64,000 nucleotides of DNA from Candidatus Amulumruptor caecigallinarius (GTDB taxonomy: Bacteria > Bacteroidota > Bacteroidia > Bacteroidales > Muribaculaceae): assembly GCA_944321825.1 (NCBI GenBank), contig CALUMU010000001.1:124001-188000 (forward strand), read 5' to 3'. Below the pieces are notes generated by a model. It was not told the origin of the DNA and searched no databases. It worked only from the letters and a program-made list of their open reading frames with translations. Made by a program: the position numbers and the translations under genes. Below, piece after piece: positions 32,688-42,084 of the stretch (its first letter is position 1; each line of letters begins with the position of its first letter).

Positions 32688-33722
32688 ATGAACGTCACTT
32701 CGTTAGACTCACACTTTATGACCGTTGCGTCCCCATTAGGGTCGCTTACCGCGTTGCGCCGCCGCTCTGGCGCGTTGTCTGACCTGATGCAGCAGCTCAA
32801 GGATGTCGATGGAGTGGTGGCTTATGACTATCTGAGGATGCGTGCCCTCCGTATGGCCGACAAGGGAGAAGCGCAAAATGCCATATTGCTGTGCGGTCAG
32901 ATGTGCGAGTATATCGCGGAGACAGGAGACGAAGGCCGTCAGATGTCGGACTTACACGCCATGGGGCTGTCGGTGCTGACAGCTCTGCACTCGCGTGAAG
33001 GGCAGCCTGAAGATGCTCTTGTCTGCGGAGCCGCCGCCCTTAATGTGCTAATGCGTGAACCCAAGCGCAAGGATGCCCTGTTCCTGAGCATCCTCGGGTC
33101 GCTGCTCTACGACCTCGCTCAGGTGCATGCTTCGCGTGGGGAACTCAAGGCGGCTGAACGTGCTATAGAGAAATGTGCATCCCTGTTTGAACGCCTTGCC
33201 AAGGATGACCCCGAACGTTACGGCCCGGCTCACTTGGCGGCCATAGATGCTTCGGGCGGTATATACCGTTCGCGCGTCAAACAGGCCAATATGCTTGCCC
33301 ATTGCCAGGTGGCTACGATGACATACATGGAGCAGCTTAAGGTGGTGGCTGGCGACGACCGCGCCATCACTATGGCTACTGACAGCCTGATTGATTCGCT
33401 CGCCACACAAGGGCGGACTTTGATGCAGATGGGTCGTCAGCGGGAGGCTGTGGCTTACTTCACCCGTGCGCTCAAATTTCTGACAAAACTCGAACCTGAG
33501 CTGACTGTCCGGGGGCTGACGCTGTCGATTGATCTCGGCGAGGCTCTTGTCGCGGCTAAAACCACCCGTGACAAAGGGGTACACCTGCTCAATACGATGC
33601 TTCATAAGGCCACGAAACTACAGGCCGACGACCAGCACCGGCGTATCGTGGAGATATTGCTCAACGTTAAGACCAACCGCTTGGATATCCTCTCCATATG
33701 GCACAAAATCGTTCCGAGGTGA
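32688..33722 (+). CDS. TPR-like helical repeat protein, unknown function
   Basis: 344 aa, no signal peptide. Helical repeats of TPR type: ALRMADKGEAQNAILLCGQM, LAQVHASRGELKAAERAIEKCA, GRTLMQMGRQREAVAYFTRALK. Charged and soluble, so probably cytoplasmic. I cannot assign a partner. It closes the kdsD-pfkB operon after a 39-bp gap and converges with the GT2 gene. Confidence 0.72.
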   Translation: MNVTSLDSHFMTVASPLGSLTALRRRSGALSDLMQQLKDVDGVVAYDYLRMRALRMADKGEAQNAILLCGQMCEYIAETGDEGRQMSDLHAMGLSVLTALHSREGQPEDALVCGAAALNVLMREPKRKDALFLSILGSLLYDLAQVHASRGELKAAERAIEKCASLFERLAKDDPERYGPAHLAAIDASGGIYRSRVKQANMLAHCQVATMTYMEQLKVVAGDDRAITMATDSLIDSLATQGRTLMQMGRQREAVAYFTRALKFLTKLEPELTVRGLTLSIDLGEALVAAKTTRDKGVHLLNTMLHKATKLQADDQHRRIVEILLNVKTNRLDILSIWHKIVPR

Positions 33723-33738
33723 CATGTCTATCCGTCTG

Positions 33739-34719
33739 TTATGGGTGGAGGTCTGTAGTTTCGGACTTATAGACAGTATCGCTCTTAGATACGTGCCGGG
33801 ATACCTTGTGGCGCAGCTGGGTCTTGGCGAATACTGTCATGGCATATATGTCTGAGAGCTTCAGCAGCAGGTTGCGGCATCGGACAAGAGGGGAATGATT
33901 GTCCGACTGGGACACTGTGCGCATGATTCGATGATGCCACCAGAGGAGATAATTATGCTGTAGTAACGCTATCTGCATACGTGCATCATAATTTGCGCGG
34001 TCGTATTGCCGTGCAAATCGTGACGATGACTGCGACACGCTCTGAGGATGGATGCGGTATTTTACCAACGGCTCTTTGACGACTCCGATATGACGGCCCG
34101 AAAGCGCGTAGCGGAAAGCAAACGGGAAGTCTTCAAGCATCGGATATCTCATGTCCATGTCCCCCAGGTCGCGCAGGGTCTGGGTGTGGATGAAGAAGGC
34201 GGGTCCCTCCACTATGCCTCCACCGCAGTGATAGGCGAGGTTGACGGCCTGCTCGTAGGGATCTGCGGTGTCTAAATAGTCCTGCATCATGTATCGTGGG
34301 CCGATAATCGAGCCGTCCTCGTCTATACAGATGACTCCTGAGATCAGTAATCGGTCATCGCTGTCGGCAGCGTGGTTGGCGAAACACTCTATGCAACAGG
34401 GAGTAAGGATGTCATCGCCGGCGATATATTTTATCCACTCGCCCCTCGCATGTTGCAGGGCGAAGTTATAGTTGCCGCAGATGCCGCTATGGGTGGGTGG
34501 ATAAATAAATTCTGCACGCGAGAAGCGGTGGCGGTGTGTCTCCACCCATGAGCGGCACAGTTGTGGGGTGTCGTCGGTGGAGTGGTCGTCGCTGATAAGT
34601 ACTTCGACCGGGCCGGTGTATGTCTGCGCCAGTATGCTTGCGAGGGTTTCGTTAACGAAACGCGAAGAGTTGTATGTGACTACTACTATGGTGATAAGGG
34701 GATGTTTCTCTGTATTCAT
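33739..34719 (-). CDS. Glycosyltransferase family 2
   Basis: 326 aa. GT-A signature LITIVVVTYNSSRFVNETLASIL, ISDDHSTDDT, and a metal site WIKYIAGDDILTP. The segment GIVEGPAFFIHTQTLRDLGDMD...PMLEDFPFAFR is typical of GT2 enzymes from capsule and O-antigen loci. It is the distal gene of a minus-strand glycosyltransferase cluster with three GT8 genes and probably extends the same glycan. Confidence 0.88.
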   Translation of the reverse strand: MNTEKHPLITIVVVTYNSSRFVNETLASILAQTYTGPVEVLISDDHSTDDTPQLCRSWVETHRHRFSRAEFIYPPTHSGICGNYNFALQHARGEWIKYIAGDDILTPCCIECFANHAADSDDRLLISGVICIDEDGSIIGPRYMMQDYLDTADPYEQAVNLAYHCGGGIVEGPAFFIHTQTLRDLGDMDMRYPMLEDFPFAFRYALSGRHIGVVKEPLVKYRIHPQSVSQSSSRFARQYDRANYDARMQIALLQHNYLLWWHHRIMRTVSQSDNHSPLVRCRNLLLKLSDIYAMTVFAKTQLRHKVSRHVSKSDTVYKSETTDLHP

Positions 34720-34841
34720 GATTGGTTGATACGAGCTAAACGACTGAGTAAGAGTTGAAAATCAGCCGGAAAGACGAGCACGGACATGCAAGCCCGCAGG
34801 GTTGCATGATATTTTGTGTATAACTAATGTTTGTGAGTCAC

Positions 34842-35840
34842 TTATCTGAATAATGACCGCCAGCGCGAGTAGCGGCCGGAGGTCACAGACCAATGCCGGC
34901 TATACGGAGTGTTTATGCCGAGTGCATGGAGCATCTTTATGCGCATGATTGCGATGGATTTCAGCATCGGGCAGGGTAGTGTTTTGAAGATTGGCAAGTC
35001 GCGCCACGGAGATATGCGGTAATATCTGCGCCACACGGCGTGGAGAGGGTGGAACATGAAAGTGCCGTTGAGCCATGGTTTGTACTCGCCGGTGTAGTGG
35101 ATTATGGCTTTGCGCCGGCCTGATGCCAGACGGGCGGCGAGATTCCTGATGTCGGGAGGTATCATGGGGAGGTTGTTGGTGAGCAGGAAACCGGTCACGA
35201 GGTTCCATTGCAGAGGGGCGTATGCCACGTGGCCGTCAAGCACCATGTTGAGCGCGTCCTGGTCGGGATACTCCAGCGTCGTGGCGGATAATATCTGTAA
35301 GCAGCGGTCGGTCAGGTCGAGCTGGCGGCATCGGTCGATGTCTATTACCATTACGCCCGAGTTGAAGTATGGCGAGCTGATATTGAGCCGTTGGTAGTTG
35401 TCGAAGATGAAGTGGTTTATGTCGGGTACGGCCACCGCGGCATTTCCGTCCATGGGATGCTCCCACAGTGGATAGATATCGGTGTTGACTATGATGTCCC
35501 CGTCAAAGTATATGATTTTGGGCACATAGACCGGCAGGGTCTTGATGAGAACCAGCCGCAGATACATCTCTTTAGGCCACTCGCCTTTGGCATCCGGCAG
35601 GGAATCTATCTCCTCTTGCATCACGTGGATTATGTGTATGCGGCAGTCATAATCGGCTTCTAAAGTCAGAAAGCGGCGGCGGTTGTCGGGGTCGTTGTCG
35701 GTCGTGGCAATCCATATCTCCATGTGGTGACGGCGGTTGTTTTCGAGCAGCGATGTGAGCATCACCCCTGTGCACGGGCAATAATGACTGTCAGGACAGC
35801 AGAGTATGTGGATGTGTGACGGCTTAATTTCGTTATTCAT
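34842..35840 (-). CDS. Glycosyltransferase family 8, copy 1
   Basis: 332 aa. IHILCCPDSHYCPCTGVMLTSL at the start, the GT8 metal motif DGD in IIYFDGDIIVNTDIYPLW, then PYFNSGVMVIDIDRCR, DQDALNMVLDG, and IIHYTGEYKPW. This is the LgtC/RfaJ-like pattern: galactosyl or glucosyl transfer with retention of configuration to an LPS or glycan acceptor. Unlike the two other GT8 copies it has no homopolymer at its 5' end. It shares long near-identical stretches with copy 3 (37035-38003), so the two arose by recent duplication. Confidence 0.9.
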   Translation of the reverse strand: MNNEIKPSHIHILCCPDSHYCPCTGVMLTSLLENNRRHHMEIWIATTDNDPDNRRRFLTLEADYDCRIHIIHVMQEEIDSLPDAKGEWPKEMYLRLVLIKTLPVYVPKIIYFDGDIIVNTDIYPLWEHPMDGNAAVAVPDINHFIFDNYQRLNISSPYFNSGVMVIDIDRCRQLDLTDRCLQILSATTLEYPDQDALNMVLDGHVAYAPLQWNLVTGFLLTNNLPMIPPDIRNLAARLASGRRKAIIHYTGEYKPWLNGTFMFHPLHAVWRRYYRISPWRDLPIFKTLPCPMLKSIAIMRIKMLHALGINTPYSRHWSVTSGRYSRWRSLFR

Positions 35841-35871
35841 GGGAGTAGTGATTGGAGGGGAAGGCTGTCGG

Positions 35872-36873
35872 TCAGGAGCGTTTCGGTATTTTCATCCATA
35901 AGCTGTCATAAGTGGTGCGGATTTTCAGCCGCCAGCACATTTGTAGTTTTCTCCTGTGGAAGCGTGTCATAAAGTCGGGCGAAAGGCTGCGGCGTATGTG
36001 GTTGCGCCATGGAGAGAGTTTGCGGTAACGCTCCCAGATGTATTCCAAGGGATGAAATATGAGCCTACGGCAGTCCCAGGGGTGATATGGCGCGTAGTAG
36101 TGTATGATGCCGCGTGATGCCCCTGACGCAATTTGGCCGACGGCCTGACGCTCGTCATCGGAGAGGTCGGCGCTGACCGGTACTAATGCCCACGGCATGA
36201 GATTCCATTCACACGCCAGAGGTTGCCAGCGTCCGTGAAAGGCTATGTTGAGGATGTCTTGGTCGGGATAGGCCAGCCGGGAGCCGTGTTCGACGGCGAG
36301 ACTCAGCATCATGTCATTGATGTGCCTATGCCGTATCTGCCCAATATCCATAAGCATCACTCCCGAATTGAAGTAGCGGCTGGATTGGGGCAGGGCTTTA
36401 AGTGGGGAGAGGAGACCAGTGAGAGCTTCGTCGGCACAGCAGTTTACGTCCCTGACGGCAGCACATGGCAATCCGTGCATTTCTGTATCCCACAGTGGAC
36501 GCAGATTGCAGTTTATTATGACATCGGAGTCTAAGTAGATTATGCGTGTGACATTTTCGGGAAGCAGGTCGGCGGCGAAAAGGCGGAAATATATAGACTG
36601 TGCCCACTTGCCGTTACTTGGGGGTATACGCCGGATGATACCGGGGGGTATAGTTGTAATGTTGATTTCCGCACGGTATTTTTCTTCGAGCCTTTTGAAG
36701 CGGATTGTGTCCTGCTTACTGATACCGTCGGTGAGGATATGGATAGATAGCGGTTCTTCCCTGTTGTTTTCGAGTGCCGAGGTGACAGTTACGCCGCAAT
36801 ATGCGGCGTAGCGGGAGTCAGTGCAGCAAAGTAGATGAATCTGGGGGGGGGTAAATCGCTGATTTACAGTGTG
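35872..36873 (-). CDS. Glycosyltransferase family 8, copy 2, without a usable start in the present phase
   Basis: The GT8 frame is open from 36873 to the stop at 35872 (333 codons, the same size as its paralogues). It encodes IHLLCCTDSRYAAYCGVTVTS, the metal motif DSD in RIIYLDSDVIIN, SRYFNSGVMLMD, DQDILNIAFHG and IIHYYAPYHPW. No ATG, GTG or TTG exists in frame before residue 132 (ATG at 36480). At the position of the ATG of copy 3 this gene has GTA (36867-36865). The nearest upstream ATG (36901-36899) is one base out of phase: with nine C it stops after 27 codons, with eight C it would read into the GT8 frame. The gene therefore looks switched off or damaged. Confidence 0.75.
   Translation of the reverse strand, partial: HTVNQRFTPPQIHLLCCTDSRYAAYCGVTVTSALENNREEPLSIHILTDGISKQDTIRFKRLEEKYRAEINITTIPPGIIRRIPPSNGKWAQSIYFRLFAADLLPENVTRIIYLDSDVIINCNLRPLWDTEMHGLPCAAVRDVNCCADEALTGLLSPLKALPQSSRYFNSGVMLMDIGQIRHRHINDMMLSLAVEHGSRLAYPDQDILNIAFHGRWQPLACEWNLMPWALVPVSADLSDDERQAVGQIASGASRGIIHYYAPYHPWDCRRLIFHPLEYIWERYRKLSPWRNHIRRSLSPDFMTRFHRRKLQMCWRLKIRTTYDSLWMKIPKRS
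36843..36851. repeat. G9 homopolymer at the 5' end of GT8 copy 2
   Basis: Nine G on the + strand (C9 on the coding strand), about 10 codons into the GT8 frame. Losing one base would join the upstream ATG at 36901 in frame with the glycosyltransferase. Confidence 0.9.
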
Positions 36874-37034
36874 TTAATGTGTGTGGATTTAAGACGGGCA
36901 TGTGTCAATGATTAGTCTGCCGCAAATTAATAAATTTTATGATTTGTGAGCGTAAAATAGTGTATGTTTTGCAACATATATTAATCGGGAGTGTTCGTGC
37001 TACTTATCGATGTACAGGAATCGACATATGCCGG

Positions 37035-38003
37035 TCAGTCAAACAGTATGAAAGTGTCGTTATATGTGCTTCTTATTCCGAGGCGGTGGAGCATCTTGAG
37101 GCGGGTTATGGAGATTCGCTGTCTGATTGGTATCCGTATGTGTTTGCAGATATCGATATACTTCCATGGTGATTTCCTGTAAAACCGGTGCCATGTGGAA
37201 TATAGCGGATGGAATGTATCGGTGCCGGTTATCCACGGTTTGCAGAAGTCGGTGTAGTGTATGATGGCGTTTCTTCTGTTGTGTATGATATTCCTTGTCA
37301 TACTGATGATTTCTGGCGGAATAAACTGATAGTTGCGGGTCTGCATATACCCGGTCACGAGATTCCATTGCAGGGAGGCATATACTACGTGGCCGTCAAG
37401 CACCATGTTGAGGGCATCCTGGTCAAGATAATCCAGACGCATCGTGGATATTATCTGTATGCACCGGTCTGTCAGGTCGAGCTGACGGCAGCGGTCGAGC
37501 TCCAGTACCATAACGCCTGCGTTGAAATATGGCTGACTGATGTTGAGCCGCTTGCCGTTGTCGAAGAGGTAGTCGTTTATGTCTGTAACGACCACAGCCG
37601 CTTTGTCGCCCATAGGATGATTCCACAGTGGAGCGATGTCGGTGTTGACTATGATGTCCCCGTCGAGATACAGGATTTTGGTCACATCAGCAGGAAGGGA
37701 TTTGAGCACTGTCAGACGCAGATATGTAGCTTTCGACCAGAAGCCTTGGCCGTCGGGCAGTGCATCCATTTCTTTTTGTGTCACATGGATGATGTGTATT
37801 CGGCAGTCATAATCATCTTCTAAGGTCAGAAAGCGGCGGCGGTTGTCGGGGTCGTTGTCGGTCGTGGCAATCCATATCTCTATGTGGTGCCGGCGGTTGT
37901 TTTCGAGCAGCGATGTGAGCATCACTCCTGTGTACGGGCAATAGTGGCTGTCAGGACAGCAAAGGACATGGATTGCTGGGGGGGGGGTAAACACCTGATT
38001 CAT
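37035..38003 (-). CDS. Glycosyltransferase family 8, copy 3
   Basis: 322 aa from the ATG at 38003 (MNQVFTPPPAIHVLCC). Metal motif DGD in ILYLDGDIIVNTDIAPLW, PYFNAGVMVLELDRCR, DQDALNMVLDGHVVY, IIHYTDFCKPW. Codons 6-9 contain ten C in a row (G10 at 37978-37987), encoding Thr-Pro-Pro-Pro; at length ten the frame is intact. Any slip would truncate the protein near its start. Its first about 80 residues are nearly identical to copy 1. It is the first gene of the minus-strand glycosyltransferase cluster. Confidence 0.9.
   Translation of the reverse strand: MNQVFTPPPAIHVLCCPDSHYCPYTGVMLTSLLENNRRHHIEIWIATTDNDPDNRRRFLTLEDDYDCRIHIIHVTQKEMDALPDGQGFWSKATYLRLTVLKSLPADVTKILYLDGDIIVNTDIAPLWNHPMGDKAAVVVTDINDYLFDNGKRLNISQPYFNAGVMVLELDRCRQLDLTDRCIQIISTMRLDYLDQDALNMVLDGHVVYASLQWNLVTGYMQTRNYQFIPPEIISMTRNIIHNRRNAIIHYTDFCKPWITGTDTFHPLYSTWHRFYRKSPWKYIDICKHIRIPIRQRISITRLKMLHRLGIRSTYNDTFILFD
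37978..37987. repeat. G10 homopolymer at the 5' end of GT8 copy 3
   Basis: Ten G on the + strand (C10 on the coding strand), the longest G/C run I found in the window, starting at codon 6. In phase at present. Confidence 0.92.
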
Positions 38004-38189
38004 AATGTGTTATGCTCCTATGGTATCGTGAAAGGTGATGATGGTTGTCTTGTTGCAAATTAAGCGATTTATTGTTTTGTTTGCAAGCTTGTGCAGCATG
38101 TTGTGTAGCATGTTTGCGTTCTGGGCAATCTGCTGTACCTTGGTGCAACCCTACATCTGTGCGGCGACCTTGTCCGCCTTTCGCGCCGG

Positions 38190-38410
38190 CCTTGCAGGGC
38201 GGCGTATCTACGATTCGCGGTATTGCAACGGGGCTTGCGCCCCGCCCTACTGTTTTTACGCTCCTGCGGAGCTTTTGGCGGATGCGTCCTCGTATATCAA
38301 AAGTGTTGCATGGAAGCCCCAGAGGGGCGGTGGGATAGTAGGGCGGGGCGCAAGCCCCGTTACAGTGACGCACCCCACATAATCAGCCCTGCAGGGGCTG
38401 GAGGCGTAAG
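38190..38410. repeat. Modular hairpin repeat cluster, copy 2
   Basis: Holds, in order: GGGGCTTGCGCCCC with GCCCTAC, CGCTCCTGCGGAGC, GCCCCAGAGGGGC, AGTAGGGC with GGGGCGCAAGCCCC, and AGCCCTGCAGGGGCT. Each module is a 4-6 bp hairpin. The outer parts mirror each other, so the whole can fold on itself. No gene lies between 38004 and 38525; open frames there are repeat translations. Confidence 0.8.
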
Positions 38411-38457
38411 CCATGGACACCGTTGGACAATCCCCTTGTTGCCGACCGCTCCCCCCC

Positions 38458-38498
38458 AAAAAAAGGCAGAGCTGTGCCTCCCAATGGCACAGCTCTGC
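38458..38498 (-). terminator. Rho-independent terminator of ddh
   Basis: Perfect 13-bp arms GCAGAGCTGTGCC (38466-38478) and GGCACAGCTCTGC (38486-38498) with a 7-nt loop. On the minus strand the hairpin is followed by seven T (38464-38458). It lies 28 bp after the ddh stop. Confidence 0.9.
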
Positions 38499-38525
38499 AA
38501 TATATTCAATGTGTAAAATTATATT

Positions 38526-39422
38526 TTACACTAAGTGGGCGATAAGGTCTTCGCGGTCGCCCGGGAGCAGGTCTATGACAGGAATTTCTATCATGGTGTA
38601 GGCTCCAGGCTGCTGCTTCATGGAAGCGCGGGCCACGCCTACGAGTATCTGGGCGGTGAGCGCGGGGTTGTTGATCGACATGTTGAACTCGAAACGCTGG
38701 TTCTGTGTACGTCCTGACACGCCCTTGCGGGTCATGTTGACTCCGTGGCCCATGTCCTTGACGGCATCGACCGAGGGCACGGCCATCACGTGGGTCTCGT
38801 CGCTCGCGAAGTAGGGGTCTTCCTTGACCGCCTTGGCGACATCGGCCAGTTCTGCGCCTTCTTCAAGCTCCACATATACCATGCGGCGGTGTATGCCTGT
38901 GCCGAGGGGTATGGTCATGGAGAGGGCATCTTTGACTCCGGGCTTGGATTTGACGCACACGGTGTGGCCCATCGACATGCCGGGGCCGAAGTTGGTGTAG
39001 GTCAGACCGTTGGGTGCAGCGGCCTGCATGAGGGTGCGCACTACCGAGTCGCTGCCCGGATCCCATCCGGCTGCTATAACGGCTACGGAGTTGCCGGATT
39101 TGGCAGCATTGTCAAGCGACTTGCGCAGACGGACTATGTCGGTATGTATGTCGAAGCTGTCGACGGTGTTGATGCCTTGGGCAAGGATGTCTACGGCGTG
39201 TTTCTCCACTTCGCGTGTAGGAGTGGCAAGGATGGCTACGTCCACCTTGCCGAGCTTGCGGATGTCGGCTACTACGGGGATGCCGGCGAGTTCGGCAGGG
39301 CGCTTCGACGGGTCACGGCGCACGATGCCTGCGATTTCAAAATCGGGTGCTTCCTGGAGCGATTCCACCACGAAGCGTCCTATGTTGCCGTAACCTACTA
39401 CGGCTGCACGGATTTTTGTCAT
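38526..39422 (-). CDS. ddh: meso-Diaminopimelate D-dehydrogenase
   Basis: 298 aa. RAAVVGYGNIGRFVVESL is the NADP-binding Rossmann motif. CxxW-less Ddh markers follow: ILATPTREVEKHAVDIL, TVDSFDIHTDI, AAGWDPGSDSVVRTLM, YTNFGPGMSMGHTV, and the C-terminal NNPALTAQILVGVARAS. The enzyme makes meso-DAP from tetrahydrodipicolinate in one step, feeding peptidoglycan and lysine. Stands next to ackA, separated by about 40 bp; its own strong terminator follows. Confidence 0.95.
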   Translation of the reverse strand: MTKIRAAVVGYGNIGRFVVESLQEAPDFEIAGIVRRDPSKRPAELAGIPVVADIRKLGKVDVAILATPTREVEKHAVDILAQGINTVDSFDIHTDIVRLRKSLDNAAKSGNSVAVIAAGWDPGSDSVVRTLMQAAAPNGLTYTNFGPGMSMGHTVCVKSKPGVKDALSMTIPLGTGIHRRMVYVELEEGAELADVAKAVKEDPYFASDETHVMAVPSVDAVKDMGHGVNMTRKGVSGRTQNQRFEFNMSINNPALTAQILVGVARASMKQQPGAYTMIEIPVIDLLPGDREDLIAHLV

Positions 39423-39461
39423 AAGTAATTATTGATATTTGTTGATACTGTCGGTTGGATG

Positions 39462-40664
39462 TTATATGCCGCTCACTATGGCTTCGGTGTCGCGGGCTAT
39501 CATCATCTCCTCGTCGGTAGGCACTACCACCACCTTGACCTTGGAGGCGGGGGTGGAGATGACCGTCTCGGTGCCACGGGTGGCGGCATTGACTTCGGCA
39601 TCGATTTCCACGCCCATGAAGCCGAGGGGCTGGCATACGTTGAGACGCACGCCGGTTTGGTTCTCGCCCACGCCGCCGGTAAATACGATGATGTCCACGC
39701 CTCCCATTTCGGCAGCGTATGCACCGATATATTTGAGTATGCGCTGCTCGTACATGTCGAGGGCGAGGACGGCCATCGGGTCGCCGGCGCGGTCGGCAGC
39801 CTCGATTTCGCGCATGTCGCTCGATATGCCCGATACTCCGGCCACTCCGCTGTCCTTGTTGATGATTTTCTGCATATCTTCAGGACTCAAGTGGTGCTTG
39901 GCCATCAGGTATGTAAGCGCACCGGGATCCACGTCGCCTACACGTGTACCCATCATGAGACCTTCGGTAGGCGTGAGACCCATGGATGTGTCGTAGCTCT
40001 TGCCGTGGCATACTGCCGTGATCGAGCCGCCGTTGCCTATATGGCAGGTGATGATGCGCTGCTTGGCGATGTCTACGCCAAGCATGTCGCATACGCGCTG
40101 CGACACGTAGCGGTGGCTCGTGCCGTGGAAGCCGTAGCGGCGCACTCCGTCCTCCTTGTAGTATTTGTAGGGCAGGGCGTACATGTAGTTTTTGGCTGGC
40201 ATGGTCTGGTGGAAAGCGGTGTCGAATACAGCCACCTGGGGTACATCGGGCATGAGGGCGGTTATGGCCTCGATGCCTGTCATGTTGGCAGGGTTGTGGA
40301 GCGGTGCGATGTCGTAACATTCGCGTATCATCTGCTTGACAGCATCGTCGATGAGTACGCTGGCGTTGAATTTCTCTCCGCCGTGGACCACGCGGTGGCC
40401 TACGGCGTCGATTTCGTCAAACGAAGCTATGCAGCCGTATTCTGCGCTGATGAGGTTGTTGAGTATCGCCTGTATGGCTCCTTTATGGTCTACGGTGCCG
40501 AGCTCCTCGGTCTTCTTGGACCCGTCGGAGAGCTTGAACTTCAGCATCCCGTCCTCGAGGCCGATGCGTTCCACTCCGCCCTCGGCCATGACGCGGCCTG
40601 CGGAGGTGTCTATGAGTTTGTATTTGACTGAACTGCTACCACAGTTGAGCACGAGTATCTTCAT
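39462..40664 (-). CDS. ackA: Acetate kinase
   Basis: 400 aa, standard size. ILVLNCGSSSVKYKLID, VGHRVVHGG, VFDTAFHQTMP, RRYGFHGTSHRYV, CHIGNGGSITAV, MGLTPTEGLMMGTRVGDVDPG and FTGGVGEN are the family signatures. It makes ATP from acetyl phosphate in fermentation to acetate. The pta gene lies 54 bp upstream on the same strand, so the pathway is one operon. Confidence 0.98.
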   Translation of the reverse strand: MKILVLNCGSSSVKYKLIDTSAGRVMAEGGVERIGLEDGMLKFKLSDGSKKTEELGTVDHKGAIQAILNNLISAEYGCIASFDEIDAVGHRVVHGGEKFNASVLIDDAVKQMIRECYDIAPLHNPANMTGIEAITALMPDVPQVAVFDTAFHQTMPAKNYMYALPYKYYKEDGVRRYGFHGTSHRYVSQRVCDMLGVDIAKQRIITCHIGNGGSITAVCHGKSYDTSMGLTPTEGLMMGTRVGDVDPGALTYLMAKHHLSPEDMQKIINKDSGVAGVSGISSDMREIEAADRAGDPMAVLALDMYEQRILKYIGAYAAEMGGVDIIVFTGGVGENQTGVRLNVCQPLGFMGVEIDAEVNAATRGTETVISTPASKVKVVVVPTDEEMMIARDTEAIVSGI

Positions 40665-40718
40665 ATCTGTTAAAAATTTTATGTCTGTGGAAATGTAAGT
40701 ATTGTGATGGGAGGTATA

Positions 40719-41768
40719 TCAGGCGGGCAGCGGGGCAGGGCATACGCCTCCACCTTGGCCGTGTTTGATGCCTATGGCCTGATTGGCGGTGATGATGATA
40801 GTCTTGAAGATGTCCTCGGGGAAGCATCCGCGTGACAGGTCGTTGACCGGGGCGGCAAGGCCTTGCAGTATCGGGCCTACGGCTTCTACTCCGCCGAGAC
40901 GCTGCACGAGCTTGTAAGTTATGTTGCCGGTCTCGAGCGAGGGGAATACCAATACGTTGGCCGTACCTGACAGGGGGCTGTCGGGGGCCTTGGAATGTGC
41001 CACTCCGGGTACGATGGCGGCATCGCTCTGCAGCTCGCCGTCGACGATGAGCGACGGACACATCTCGCGGGCTATGCGTGTGGCTTCTATCACTTTGTCT
41101 ACGCGCTCGTGCTTGGCGCTGCCTTTGGTCGAGAAACTGAGCATGGCTACGCGGGGTTCGATGCATGCTATGTCGCGTGCGGTCTGTGCTGCCGACACTG
41201 CTATCTGTGCCAGTTCCTTGGCGGTGGGGTCGGGTACCACGGCGCAGTCGGCAAACACCAGTACACCGTTGGTGCCGAACGGCAGTCCTTCAGGCACAAG
41301 CATCACGAACGCTCCTGACACCACCTCGATGCCCTTGCGCGGTTTGATGACCTGGAAGGCGGCACGGAGCACATTGCCGGTGGTGTTCATCGCGCCGGCC
41401 ACCATGCCGTCGGCCTCTCCGGATTTGACCAAAAGACAGCCGAGATAGAGGGGGTTGGCAGCTGTCATGCGGGCCTGCTCCATGGTGACACCCTTGGACT
41501 TGCGCAGCTCGTAGAACAGCGGGGCGTAAGTGTCGATGACCGTCTGGTCGCCGGGGTTGACTATGCGCGCACGTGATATGTTGTCGAGCTTGAGCGACTG
41601 CGCCATGTGGGTTATGTCGGTGGGGTCGCCTATGAGCACTATGTCGGCAATGCCGTCGTGGATGATACGGTCGGCTGCCGTAAGGGTTCGCGGTTCGGTA
41701 CCTTCGGGGAGCACTATGCGCTGGCGCTCGCCCTTTGCTGTCTCGATTAGTTTTTCAAAAAGGCTCAT
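40719..41768 (-). CDS. pta: Phosphate acetyltransferase
   Basis: 349 aa, the short (PTA_PTB domain only) form. [16 protein letters not shown] at the start, [84 protein letters not shown], ending [12 protein letters not shown]. It converts acetyl-CoA to acetyl phosphate, the substrate of AckA. A TATATTTG box lies on the minus strand at 41815-41808. Confidence 0.97.
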   Translation of the reverse strand: MSLFEKLIETAKGERQRIVLPEGTEPRTLTAADRIIHDGIADIVLIGDPTDITHMAQSLKLDNISRARIVNPGDQTVIDTYAPLFYELRKSKGVTMEQARMTAANPLYLGCLLVKSGEADGMVAGAMNTTGNVLRAAFQVIKPRKGIEVVSGAFVMLVPEGLPFGTNGVLVFADCAVVPDPTAKELAQIAVSAAQTARDIACIEPRVAMLSFSTKGSAKHERVDKVIEATRIAREMCPSLIVDGELQSDAAIVPGVAHSKAPDSPLSGTANVLVFPSLETGNITYKLVQRLGGVEAVGPILQGLAAPVNDLSRGCFPEDIFKTIIITANQAIGIKHGQGGGVCPAPLPA

Positions 41769-41891
41769 GGCTCTTCAATGTGTTTATATGGTTATTGATA
41801 TAACATGCAAATATACGAAGAATATTCGGCGAAAGAAATAGCGGAGGTCGGCCGTTGGCCGGTCCGCGACGGCGGAGCCGATTTCTTGAGT

Positions 41892-41973
41892 CAAATATAC
41901 GAATAAGTTGAGTGCAATGTCAAATTTATTTGAACATTGCCGAGCGGGAGTATATTGGACAGAGTCAAATATA
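41892..41973. repeat. Dispersed repeat of about 82 bp, copy A
   Basis: Closely similar to 47122-47205. It starts and ends with CAAATATA, and so carries two TATATTTG promoter-like boxes on the minus strand. The centre has an imperfect inverted repeat (CAATGTCAAA and TTTGAACATTG). Confidence 0.75.
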
Positions 41974-42084
41974 CGGAAAATTGATGAACCAGTTTCTCGT
42001 TAGATGTAAACATTCGCCCGAGCGGCGTTGTTTTAAGATTAGAGCTGGGTTTAACGGCAAACCGGCTCTTAATTTGCTCATATC

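Noticed and set aside
38441-38464. C7 and A7 runs beside the ddh terminator as phase-variation tracts
   Set aside because: Intergenic, and the A7 run is simply the T-tract of the terminator on the other strand.
39432-40631. Long open frame on the plus strand opposite ackA
   Set aside because: Antisense shadow of acetate kinase, with a Val/Tyr/His-rich translation and no family.
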